Shown here: positions 49,776-57,358 of the stretch, piece by piece
Numbering within the stretch: position 1 is the first letter of the stretch
Layout of the letters: each line of letters opens with the position of its first letter
Assembly: GCF_900141905.1 (NCBI RefSeq)
Contig: NZ_FQZF01000025.1
Coordinates: 1 to 64,000, forward strand
Length of the DNA stretch: 64,000 nt
Direction: 5' to 3'
Source of the DNA: Muricoccus roseus
Lineage (GTDB): Bacteria; Pseudomonadota; Alphaproteobacteria; Acetobacterales; Acetobacteraceae
Made by a program: the position numbers and the translations under genes
Notes under the pieces: generated by a model
The model's input: the letters and a program-made list of their open reading frames with translations, nothing else
Told to the model about the DNA's origin: nothing
Databases searched by the model: none

Positions 49776-50573
49776 GTGTCCGCCCAGTCCATGCTCACCG
49801 CGCTGCTGCTGCCGCCCCTGCTGCTGGTGCTGCTCGCCCTGGCGGGCGGGGTCCTGGCCTGGGCCGGCCGTCGCTGGGCAGGCGCGCTCGCCGCGCTCTC
49901 CGCGGCCGGATTGCTGCTGCTGGCCACCCCGATGGCCGAGGGGTGGCTCATCTGGTCCCTGGAACGCGAGGCGCGAACGCGCCCCATGCCCGGCGCGGCG
50001 CCGCCCGGGGCCATCGTCATCCTCGGCGCGGAGAGCGCCCGGGGCGAGCGGGGCCCCGAGGTCGGCCCGATGACGCTGGAGCGGCTGCGGGCCGGCGCCG
50101 CGCTGCATCGCCGCACCGGGCTGCCGCTGCTGGTCACGGGCGGTCCGCTTTCGCCCGGCGCCCCGCCCATCGCCAGCCTCATGGCCCGCAGCCTGGAATC
50201 CGATTTCGGCGTCACGGCCCGCTGGGTGGAGCCCCTGGCTCCGGACACGCGGGGCAACGCGCAGGGCAGCGTCGCCCTGCTGCGCGCCGACGGGATCGGC
50301 TCCGCCCTTCTGGTGACCCATGCCTGGCATATGGCCCGCGCGCGCGAGGCCTTCGACCGGCTCGGCTTCTCCGTGCAGGGCGAGCCTGTCCGGGTTAGCC
50401 CGCCGCCGACGCCCGTCGCATCGAGTTGGGTGCCGCGGCCGGATCATCTCGCCGGCAGCTGGTTCGCCCTCCGCGAGTGGCTCGGGCGCCTCGTCTACGC
50501 CTTCCGGGATGCACGCCGAGAGAGAGTGTCGGAAAGCCTTACAGCCGGGGAAAGTGTATCCACAAACGAATAG
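49776..50573 (+). CDS. YdcF/DUF218 family membrane protein
   Basis: 265 aa from a GTG at 49776 (GAGGGAAG upstream; ATG at 49791 possible). Two N-terminal TM helices (about 5-30 and 36-55), then the DUF218 fold: AIVILGAES, LPLLVTGGPLS, DTRGNAQGSVALLRADG and VTHAWHMARAREAF. The family (ElyC/SanA/YdcF) is linked to envelope polysaccharide metabolism, possibly in undecaprenyl-phosphate use. Its 3' end carries one of the 17-base dyads (50527-50543). Confidence 0.8.
   Translation: MSAQSMLTALLLPPLLLVLLALAGGVLAWAGRRWAGALAALSAAGLLLLATPMAEGWLIWSLEREARTRPMPGAAPPGAIVILGAESARGERGPEVGPMTLERLRAGAALHRRTGLPLLVTGGPLSPGAPPIASLMARSLESDFGVTARWVEPLAPDTRGNAQGSVALLRADGIGSALLVTHAWHMARAREAFDRLGFSVQGEPVRVSPPPTPVASSWVPRPDHLAGSWFALREWLGRLVYAFRDARRERVSESLTAGESVSTNE
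50527..50543. promoter_or_regulatory. 17-base dyad inside the ydcF-like gene end, proposed PrsR site
   Basis: Minus strand reads TGTAAGGCTTTCCGACA. Located 215 bases before the start of the next operon (50742), in the opposite orientation to the copy at 50607. Confidence 0.45.
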
Positions 50574-50594
50574 GAAGAACAGAGACTTAGAAAA

Positions 50595-50609
50595 TGGCTC
50601 GCTTTTTGT
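50595..50609 (+). promoter_or_regulatory. Weak sigma-54-like element before the acyltransferase-glycosyltransferase operon
   Basis: TGGCTCG-CTTT-TTGT: correct spacing and -24 GG, but the invariant -12 GC is GT. Overlaps the first bases of the dyad at 50607-50623. Confidence 0.3.
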
Positions 50610-50623
50610 AAGCCTCTCCGACA
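50607..50623. promoter_or_regulatory. 17-base dyad, proposed PrsR site upstream of the 50742 operon
   Basis: TGTAAGCCTCTCCGACA; differs from the minus-strand copy at 50527-50543 at only two positions. Confidence 0.5.
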
Positions 50624-50741
50624 ACCGGGCGGCCGGCCCGGACGGCAGCAGGGGCGGAACGATGCGCGACGAGTCAGGTTCGGCCAGGTCCGAGAGCCCT
50701 CCCTTTCCTACCCCCCTGCGCGCCTAGAGGGGCACTCCGCC

Positions 50742-51947
50742 ATGACCCCCCATGCCTGGACGGACCGTCCTTCCGGATCCGCCCCGCGGCCAGGGCCGCT
50801 GGGCCCCATCCCTCAGCCCGCCGGCCTGCCCGACCCGGAGCTGGCCATCCCGCCGCTGCCGCGCCTCGGGCCGGGCTTCTCCATCACCCTGCGCCGCGGC
50901 ACGGGGACGGAGGGGGCCGCGCCGGGGCCGGGCCTGCCGGGCTGGTGCAACCGCTTCCTCGCCCGGCCGGAGGACGACTTCTTCGCCTCGCGCGCCTGGT
51001 ACGACACCGTCCTGCGGCACGCGCTGCCGGCGGGCGCGGAGCCGCTTCCCCTGGCGCCCGGCGATGCCGCGCTCTGGCCCTTGCTCAGGCTCGGTGGCCG
51101 GTCCCGTGCGCTCACCACGCCCTACACCATCGTCTGGCGCCCCCTGCCGGCGCCCGGGGCCGTGCCTCCGGCGCTGCAATCCGCCGGCCTTGCCTTCGGG
51201 GAAGCGCTGCGCCACCGCCCGCCCGTGCTGCTGGACGCGCTGGATGCCGAGGCCCCGGGCCTCGCGCCCCTTCTCGACGGCATCCGGGCCGCCGGGATCA
51301 TGGCGCTGCCGCATGACCATTTCGGCAACTGGACCGAGGCGCTCCCGCCCGGGCAGGACTGGGACGGATATCTTGCCAGCCGCGCCCCGTCGCTGCGCGC
51401 CACCGTGTTGCGCAAGATGCTGCGCGCGCTCCGCTCCATGGGCTTCGAGCTGCTTCAGGAACCGGGGCCGGCCCTGGAGGAGGGGATCGCCGCCTACGAA
51501 TCCGTCCGCGCGCGCAGCTGGAAGCCGGACGAGCCCTTTCCTGCCTTCGACGGCGCGCTGATGCGGGCCGCGGCCCGGGCGGGCCGGTTGCGGCTGGGCG
51601 TGCTGCGCCTGGCCGATGGCACGGCCGCGGCGGCGCAATATTGGATCGTCTCGGGCGGCGGGGCCACGCTGATGAAGCTGGCGCATGACGAGGCGGAGCG
51701 GGCTACCTCGCCCGGCACCGTGCTCACCGCCCTGATGATCGCCCATCTCATCGAGGAGGACGAGGTGCGGCACCTCGATTTCGGCCGCGGCGACGATCCC
51801 TACAAGGCGCTCTGGGTCAGGCGGCGGCGCCAGCGCATCGGTATGCTGCTCGTCGATCCGCGGCATCCGGCGGGCCTGCTCGCGGTCGGGCGGCATCTCG
51901 CGGGGAGGCTGCGCCGCAATGCCGGGCGCGGCGCGGCGCCGGCATGA
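50742..51947 (+). CDS. GNAT (BioF2-like) acyltransferase
   Basis: 401 aa with a ~75-residue Pro/Gly-rich N-terminus, then a BioF2-like double GNAT: 'FFASRAWYDTVLRHALP', 'HDHFGNWTEALPPGQDWDGYLAS', 'LRATVLRKMLRAL' and C-terminal HLIEEDEVRHLDFGRGDDPYK. Probable sugar acyltransferase of the exopolysaccharide. SD AGAGGGG immediately upstream. First gene of a three-gene operon (with two GT4 genes), each joined by ATGA overlaps. Confidence 0.8.
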   Translation: MTPHAWTDRPSGSAPRPGPLGPIPQPAGLPDPELAIPPLPRLGPGFSITLRRGTGTEGAAPGPGLPGWCNRFLARPEDDFFASRAWYDTVLRHALPAGAEPLPLAPGDAALWPLLRLGGRSRALTTPYTIVWRPLPAPGAVPPALQSAGLAFGEALRHRPPVLLDALDAEAPGLAPLLDGIRAAGIMALPHDHFGNWTEALPPGQDWDGYLASRAPSLRATVLRKMLRALRSMGFELLQEPGPALEEGIAAYESVRARSWKPDEPFPAFDGALMRAAARAGRLRLGVLRLADGTAAAAQYWIVSGGGATLMKLAHDEAERATSPGTVLTALMIAHLIEEDEVRHLDFGRGDDPYKALWVRRRRQRIGMLLVDPRHPAGLLAVGRHLAGRLRRNAGRGAAPA

Positions 51948-53104
51948 GGATTCTCTACTCCCACCGCATCCAGTCCCGCGACGGCCAGGGCGTGCATCTC
52001 GACTCCCTCGTCGCCGCCCTGCGCGAGGAGGGGCACGAGGTGCGGGTCGTCGGCCCGCCTTCCTACGACCGCGCTGGGCTGGGCGGGGGCAGCCGCGTCC
52101 TCTCCGGGCTGAGGCGGCTGCTTCCCGGCCCGGCCGCGGAGCTGGCGGAGCTGGCCTATGGCGTTCCCGCGACGCGCCGCCTGGCGCGGGCCGCCGCGGA
52201 GTTCGCGCCGGATGCGATCTACGAGCGCTACAACCTCTTCCACCTTTCCGGCGCCCTCGTTGCCCGCCGCCGGGGCGTGCCGCTGCTGCTGGAGGTGAAC
52301 GCGCCCCTGGCCGAGGAGCGGAGCCGCTTCGGAAGCCTGCGCCTGCGCCGCCTGGCGCGCTGGGCCGAAAGCTTTGTCTGGCGCCGCGCGGACCGCGTGC
52401 TGCCGGTGACGGAGGTGCTGGCGAGCCATGTGGCCGCGGCGGGCGTGCCCGAGCCGCGCATCGCCGTCGTGCCCAATGGCATCGACCTGCGGGACTACCC
52501 CGCCGCGGCATCCCCGGCGCGGACCGCCGGGGAAGGGCGCCCGCTGGTGCTCGGCTTCGTCGGCTTCGTGCGGGACTGGCACGGGCTGGACGCGGTGCTG
52601 CGGGCCTTCGCCGCGCGGCAGGGTGGCCCGCCGCTTTCGCTCCTGATCGCGGGCCAGGGGCCGGCGCGGGCGGGGCTGGAAGCGCTGGCGGCGGAGCTGG
52701 GCATCGCGGACCGGGTCCGCTTCACCGGCCTCGCCCCGCGCGAGGAGGTGCCGCGGCTGATCGGCGGCTTCGACATCGCGCTGCAGCCGGCGGCGGTGCC
52801 CTATGCCTCGCCGCTGAAGATCTTCGAATACATGGCCGCCGGGCGGGCCATCGTGGCGCCGGACCAGCCGAACCTGCGCGAGGTGCTGGCGCATGAGCGC
52901 ACCGCCCTGCTCTTCGACCCGGAAAGGCCGGGTGCGCTCTGGGGCGCCGTGGAGCGGCTGGCCGCCGATCCGGCGCTTCGCGAGAGCCTCGGCACCGCCG
53001 CCCGCGCGGAGGTGGAGCGGCGCGACCTGACCTGGAGCGGCAATGCGCGCCGCGTCGCCGCCATTGCGCGGGAGGAGGCCGCCCGCCGCGGGGCTCGCCC
53101 ATGA
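51944..53104 (+). CDS. GT4 family glycosyltransferase
   Basis: 386 aa GT-B enzyme: N-terminal MRILYSHRIQSRDGQGVHLDSL with the GQGVH glycine loop, 'IYERYNLFHLSGALVARR' in the acceptor domain, then LGFVGFVRDWHGLDAVL, 'RFTGLAPREEVPRLIGGFDIA' and 'YASPLKIFEYMAAGRAIVA' (E-x7-E). Overlaps both neighbours by 4 bases. Confidence 0.88.
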   Translation: MRILYSHRIQSRDGQGVHLDSLVAALREEGHEVRVVGPPSYDRAGLGGGSRVLSGLRRLLPGPAAELAELAYGVPATRRLARAAAEFAPDAIYERYNLFHLSGALVARRRGVPLLLEVNAPLAEERSRFGSLRLRRLARWAESFVWRRADRVLPVTEVLASHVAAAGVPEPRIAVVPNGIDLRDYPAAASPARTAGEGRPLVLGFVGFVRDWHGLDAVLRAFAARQGGPPLSLLIAGQGPARAGLEALAAELGIADRVRFTGLAPREEVPRLIGGFDIALQPAAVPYASPLKIFEYMAAGRAIVAPDQPNLREVLAHERTALLFDPERPGALWGAVERLAADPALRESLGTAARAEVERRDLTWSGNARRVAAIAREEAARRGARP

Positions 53105-54228
53105 ACGCGCCCTTCATCGCCGTCGCGGCGCCGCCGCGCCAGCCGCTGGTGCTCAGCGTCTTCCCGACCTTTGCCGTGGGTGGGGCGCAGGTTCGCTTCG
53201 CGGCCCTGGCCAACCGCCAGGGCGCGCGCTGGCGCCATGCCATCGTCTCGCTGGACGGCCAGTTCGGCTGCGCGGAGCGGCTGGCCGCCGGCGTGCCCTT
53301 CGAGCGGATCACCTTCCGCACCGCGCCGGGCGAACCCCTGCCCCTGCGCCTGCGCCGGATCCGCGCGGTGATCCGGGCGCTGCGGCCGGATGCGCTGGTG
53401 ACGAGCAACTGGGGCTCGGTGGAATGGGCCATCGCCAATCTCGGACCGGCCCGCATCCGGCACCTCCATACGGAGGACGGGTTCGGGCCGGACGAGGCCG
53501 AGGGGCAGAAGCGCCGGCGCGTCATCTTCCGCGCGCTCACCCTCCGCTGGAGCAGCATCGCCCTTCCCTCCTCCGTGCTGCTGCGCTCGGCCCGGGAGCA
53601 GTGGCGCCTGCCGGAGCGGCGGCTGCACCTGGTGCCCAACGGGCTGGACCTCCGCCGCTTCCGCAGGGACGGGCCCGCGGCGGCGATCGAGGTGCCCGGC
53701 CGGGGGCCGCTGATCGGCACGGTGGCGGCGCTGCGGCGGGAGAAGAATATCGGGCGGCTCCTCCAGGCGGTGGCGCTGCTGCGGCGGCAGGGCGTGGCGA
53801 TGCGCCTGGCGGTGATCGGCGAGGGGCCGGAGCGGCAGGACCTTGAGGAACTTGCGGCCTCGCTGGAGATTCAAGACCGGGTCCGCTTCACCGGCCATCT
53901 GCGCGACCCCGCCGCGGCCTATCGCGCTCTGGATGGCTTCGCCCTCTCCTCCGATACGGAGCAGATGCCCTTCTCCGTGCTGGAGGCCATGGCGAGCGGG
54001 CTACCCGTCGTCTCCACCGATGTCGGCGATGTCCGCCTCATGCTGTCCGCCGAGAACCGGGCGCTCGTCACCCCGCCCGATGCCTCGGCCCTCGCGGCGG
54101 CGTTGCGGCGCATGGTGGAGGATGGGCCGCTGCGCGCGGCACTGGGCGCCGCCAACCGCGCGAAGGCGGAGGCGGAATACGACGAGATCCGCATGTTCGA
54201 CACCTATGCCCGGCTGATCGACGGATGA
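53101..54228 (+). CDS. GT4 family glycosyltransferase
   Basis: 375 aa. Features: 'VFPTFAVGGAQVRFAALAN' near the N-terminus (acceptor loop GGAQ), 'VPNGLDLRRF', 'LIGTVAALRREKNIGRLLQA', 'RFTGHLRDPAAAYRALD' and SSDTEQMPFSVLEAMASG (E-x7-E). Lies in the same operon as the previous glycosyltransferase. 18 bases separate it from a convergent GT2 gene. Confidence 0.88.
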   Translation: MNAPFIAVAAPPRQPLVLSVFPTFAVGGAQVRFAALANRQGARWRHAIVSLDGQFGCAERLAAGVPFERITFRTAPGEPLPLRLRRIRAVIRALRPDALVTSNWGSVEWAIANLGPARIRHLHTEDGFGPDEAEGQKRRRVIFRALTLRWSSIALPSSVLLRSAREQWRLPERRLHLVPNGLDLRRFRRDGPAAAIEVPGRGPLIGTVAALRREKNIGRLLQAVALLRRQGVAMRLAVIGEGPERQDLEELAASLEIQDRVRFTGHLRDPAAAYRALDGFALSSDTEQMPFSVLEAMASGLPVVSTDVGDVRLMLSAENRALVTPPDASALAAALRRMVEDGPLRAALGAANRAKAEAEYDEIRMFDTYARLIDG

Positions 54229-54245
54229 GCCGGCCCCGCGCGCCC

Positions 54246-55157
54246 CTAGCTGTAGAGGTGGGCGCGCTCCTCGCGCTTCACGGCGTCGTCGGCGTCGATG
54301 TCGCGGCGGATGCGCTGGCAGGCGATGCGGTCGAACCAGGTGTCGAGGCCGTTCCAGCGCAGCTCCATCGAGGCGTGGCGGGCCCTGTAAAGATCCACGA
54401 CATGCGCGGGCATGGCCTCCACCCCCTGCTCGAACAGGAGCGGGTAGAGCATGTTGGCCTGCTGGCGCCGCACGGCGTAGCGCATGCGGCGGTTGCGGTA
54501 GATGCGCCAGTCGCGCGGCGAGAAGGGCGAGAGCGGCGGGTAGGCGAAGCCGCCCTTCTCCGTCGCGGTCACGCGCTCGTCACGGCGCGTGCCGCGCGTG
54601 TCGAGGTCGTATTTCACGAGGGTGGTCACCAGCCCGTCCTCGCCGAACATGCCGAAGGGAAGGCGCAGCCCCTTGCGGCGGAACGCCTCCACCGTGCGGC
54701 CCCGCAGCGCGTAGAGGTTGCCCGCCATCTCCCGCCGCGCGACCAGCTTCTCGCGGAACGCATCGCGGGAGCGGCCGGAGACGGGCAGGGCCGCGCATCC
54801 ATTCGCCTCCGGCTCGGCCGCGAAGCGCTCCAGGAAGCCGGCGACCGAGCCGGGCGCGGCCAGCATGTCGCCATCGGTGAAGACATGCGCCTCAGCCGCG
54901 AGCGGCGCCACCTCCTGCACATAGGTGTTCCAGGCATTGGCCTTGTCACCGCGCCGGATCTCAACGGGGTGCAGGGTGAATCCCTGCGGGCGGTAGGCGC
55001 GCACCACCTCCGCCGTCCGGTCCGTGCAGCCATTGATCAGCACATGGACGGTCAGCGCCGCCTCGCCCGCCATGGCGCCGAAGGCGTCGAGGGCGGATGC
55101 GATGGACGCCTCCTCGTTATAGGCGAAGACGGCGACGGAAACGGATGGAACCGGCAT
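54246..55157 (-). CDS. GT2 family glycosyltransferase
   Basis: 303 aa GT-A enzyme: VFAYNEEASIASALDAF near residue 10, HVLINGCTDRT, and the metal-binding DGD in HVFTDGDMLAAPGS (about residue 96). A large C-terminal part without TM helices. Presumed to add a sugar in the glycan pathway; acceptor and donor unknown. Confidence 0.85.
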   Translation of the reverse strand: MPVPSVSVAVFAYNEEASIASALDAFGAMAGEAALTVHVLINGCTDRTAEVVRAYRPQGFTLHPVEIRRGDKANAWNTYVQEVAPLAAEAHVFTDGDMLAAPGSVAGFLERFAAEPEANGCAALPVSGRSRDAFREKLVARREMAGNLYALRGRTVEAFRRKGLRLPFGMFGEDGLVTTLVKYDLDTRGTRRDERVTATEKGGFAYPPLSPFSPRDWRIYRNRRMRYAVRRQQANMLYPLLFEQGVEAMPAHVVDLYRARHASMELRWNGLDTWFDRIACQRIRRDIDADDAVKREERAHLYS

Positions 55158-55223
55158 GGGACGGCCTCCCGGCGCCGCATGCTGCGCGGCCCGGCCCGAC
55201 TCTGTTGGAGGCGCCGCGCGCGG

Positions 55224-56207
55224 TCAATGACCTCGTCGCGCCGCGTGCAGCAGGGAATGCTTCGCGAGCCGCAGGAGATGGCGTGGCGCGGCGGCGAGGC
55301 GGGCATGCCCGGCCCGTGCCGCCATTCCCGCCGCGTCGCGATAGGCCCCCAGCCCCGCGCGGGAGGCGGCATAGAGATGGCCGCGCAGGGCGGGCGGGAT
55401 GGCCTCCAGCAAGGCGGCGCGCTGCGGCGCGGAGAGCGCGGCGCGTCCCGCCCTGTCCTCCGCCGCCAGGCGAGTCAGCGAACGGACCGTGCCGCGGCAG
55501 AACATGAGCGCGTTGCGCTCATGCGTGAGATTGGAACCGTGCACGCGCTTGTGCGCCACCACCTCCCGCCGGAAGGCGAAGCGGCCCGCGAGCGACATGC
55601 GGAGGAACAGGTCCGTGTCCTCGCCATGCATCATCGCCTCGTCGAACAGGCCGGCCGCCAGGGCGGCGCTCCGCCGGAACAGGCAGGCGGAGGTGCCGAA
55701 GATGCCGGTCCGCAGCAGCGCGCGGAAGCTGCCCTCGCCGAGGGTGAAGACGCCTGGTGCGATGGTTTCCGCCGCCAGACTCGCCACGCCGCTATGGGCC
55801 AGCCCGCTCTCCTGGATGGTGCCGGAAGGCCCGAACACCGTGTGGTCCGCATAGGCCAGCACGAGATCCGGCGCGGCCGAGATCGCGGCCAGCAGCAGGG
55901 CGTGGTGGGACGGCGCGAGCAGGTCGTCCGCATCCAGCAGCGCGACGAATTCCGGACCTTCCGCGCGGATCGCCAGATTCCGCGCGGCGGATGGGCCGCG
56001 CGGTCCCGGGTTGCGCAGGATGCGGATCGCGATCCGGTCGCGCAGCGCGGCCGCGCAGGCCTCGGCGACCGCGACGGTGTCATCCGTGCTGGAATCGTCC
56101 ACCACCGTCACGCGCGCGGGGCGCAGGGCCTGGGCCGCCACGCTTTCCAGCGTCTCCCGCAGGAAGGGGCCGGCGTTATAGGCCGGGATGACAACCTCGA
56201 TCACCAC
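55224..56207 (-). CDS. GT2 family glycosyltransferase
   Basis: 327 aa. N-terminal IEVVIPAYNAGPFLRETLES, VVDDSSTDDTVAVAE, and the DxD in ALLDADDLLAPSHH (about 93-106); then GEDTDLFLRMSLAGR, the acceptor-domain ED motif. Upstream gene of a leftward GT2 pair (66 bases before the next). Confidence 0.88.
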   Translation of the reverse strand: MVIEVVIPAYNAGPFLRETLESVAAQALRPARVTVVDDSSTDDTVAVAEACAAALRDRIAIRILRNPGPRGPSAARNLAIRAEGPEFVALLDADDLLAPSHHALLLAAISAAPDLVLAYADHTVFGPSGTIQESGLAHSGVASLAAETIAPGVFTLGEGSFRALLRTGIFGTSACLFRRSAALAAGLFDEAMMHGEDTDLFLRMSLAGRFAFRREVVAHKRVHGSNLTHERNALMFCRGTVRSLTRLAAEDRAGRAALSAPQRAALLEAIPPALRGHLYAASRAGLGAYRDAAGMAARAGHARLAAAPRHLLRLAKHSLLHAARRGH

Positions 56208-56317
56208 GGCCCTCCTTCTGCGCGACGCGCGTTCCTACCGACGATCCTACAAGAACCGGCCGGCGTGGCGAGGCCTTCCTTCGCGTCACGCCCGCCTCCC
56301 TTCCGGGACATGCACAG

Positions 56318-57358
56318 ATGAGCGCACGCTCCGTCGTCTTCGCCAATCTCGGCCTCGCCTTCGATGGCCGCAGCGCGGAGGAGCAGCCGATGGGCGGGGT
56401 GGAGAGCTCCCTCATCGCCCTTGCCGAGGCGCTGGCGGCACGGGGGCACCGGGTCCGGGTCTACAACCGTTGCGCCGAGCCCGTGACGCACCGCGGCGTC
56501 GAATGGATTCCGATCGGCCAGGGCCTGCCCTGGCGCGCGGATCTCTACGTGGCCAACCGGGATCACGCCTTGCTGCTGGGGGTTCCCCTCGCCCGCCGGC
56601 GGGCGCTCTGGCTCCATAATCCGGGCTGGAAGGCGGCGTCCTGGCCGTTCCGCGCCAAGCTGGCGGCGCTTCCGGCGGATATCGTCGTGCTGGGCGAGTA
56701 TCATCGCGCCACCTGCCCGGACTGGATGCAGCGGCGCATCGTCACCATCCCGCTCGGCCTGGCCGAACGGTTCCGCCACCAGCCGCCGCGCCCCGAGCCG
56801 CCGCCGCCGCGCGCCGTCTTCACCTCCAACCCCGCGCGCGACCTGGACTGGCTGCTGCGCGTCTGGTGCGAGCGCATCCGCCCGCATGTGCCCGCCGCCG
56901 AATTGCTGCTGTTCAGCGGGCCGCAGGTCTATCAGATGCGCCCGGGCAGCGGGCTCGACCTGATGAACAGCGTGCTGGCCAAGGCCGCTTCGCTCGGCGC
57001 CCATGGCGTGCGCCCGCAGCGCCCCCTCACCCGCCAGGCGCTGGCCCGGCAGGTCGCGCAGGCGCGCGCCATGCTCTACCGGGGCCATGAGGAGGAGACC
57101 TTCTGCCTCGCCCTCGCGGAGGCGCAGGCGCTCGGGGTTCCTTGCGTGGTGCAGGCGATCGGGAGCACGCCGGAGCGGGTGCGCGACGGCCTCACGGGCC
57201 ATCTCGCCCGGGACGAAGCGGGTTTCGCGGAGCATGCGATCCGCCTGCTGACCGATGACGCCGCCTGGGCGGCGATGCACCGCAATGCGCTTCGCCTGCA
57301 AGCGGGCCGGAGCTGGGATGACGCGGCGCGCGATTTCGAGGGGCTGATGGGCGCATGA
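56318..57358 (+). CDS. GT4-like glycosyltransferase
   Basis: 346 aa. Glycine-rich acceptor loop in MGGVESSLIALAEALA (about 25-40), 'LWLHNPGWKAASWPFRAKLA', VFTSNPARDLDWLLRVW, and YRGHEEETFCLALAEAQALG (E-x7-E, about 248-267). Start ATG 56318; its stop overlaps the next gene's start as ATGA, so both are co-translated. Confidence 0.82.
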   Translation: MSARSVVFANLGLAFDGRSAEEQPMGGVESSLIALAEALAARGHRVRVYNRCAEPVTHRGVEWIPIGQGLPWRADLYVANRDHALLLGVPLARRRALWLHNPGWKAASWPFRAKLAALPADIVVLGEYHRATCPDWMQRRIVTIPLGLAERFRHQPPRPEPPPPRAVFTSNPARDLDWLLRVWCERIRPHVPAAELLLFSGPQVYQMRPGSGLDLMNSVLAKAASLGAHGVRPQRPLTRQALARQVAQARAMLYRGHEEETFCLALAEAQALGVPCVVQAIGSTPERVRDGLTGHLARDEAGFAEHAIRLLTDDAAWAAMHRNALRLQAGRSWDDAARDFEGLMGA

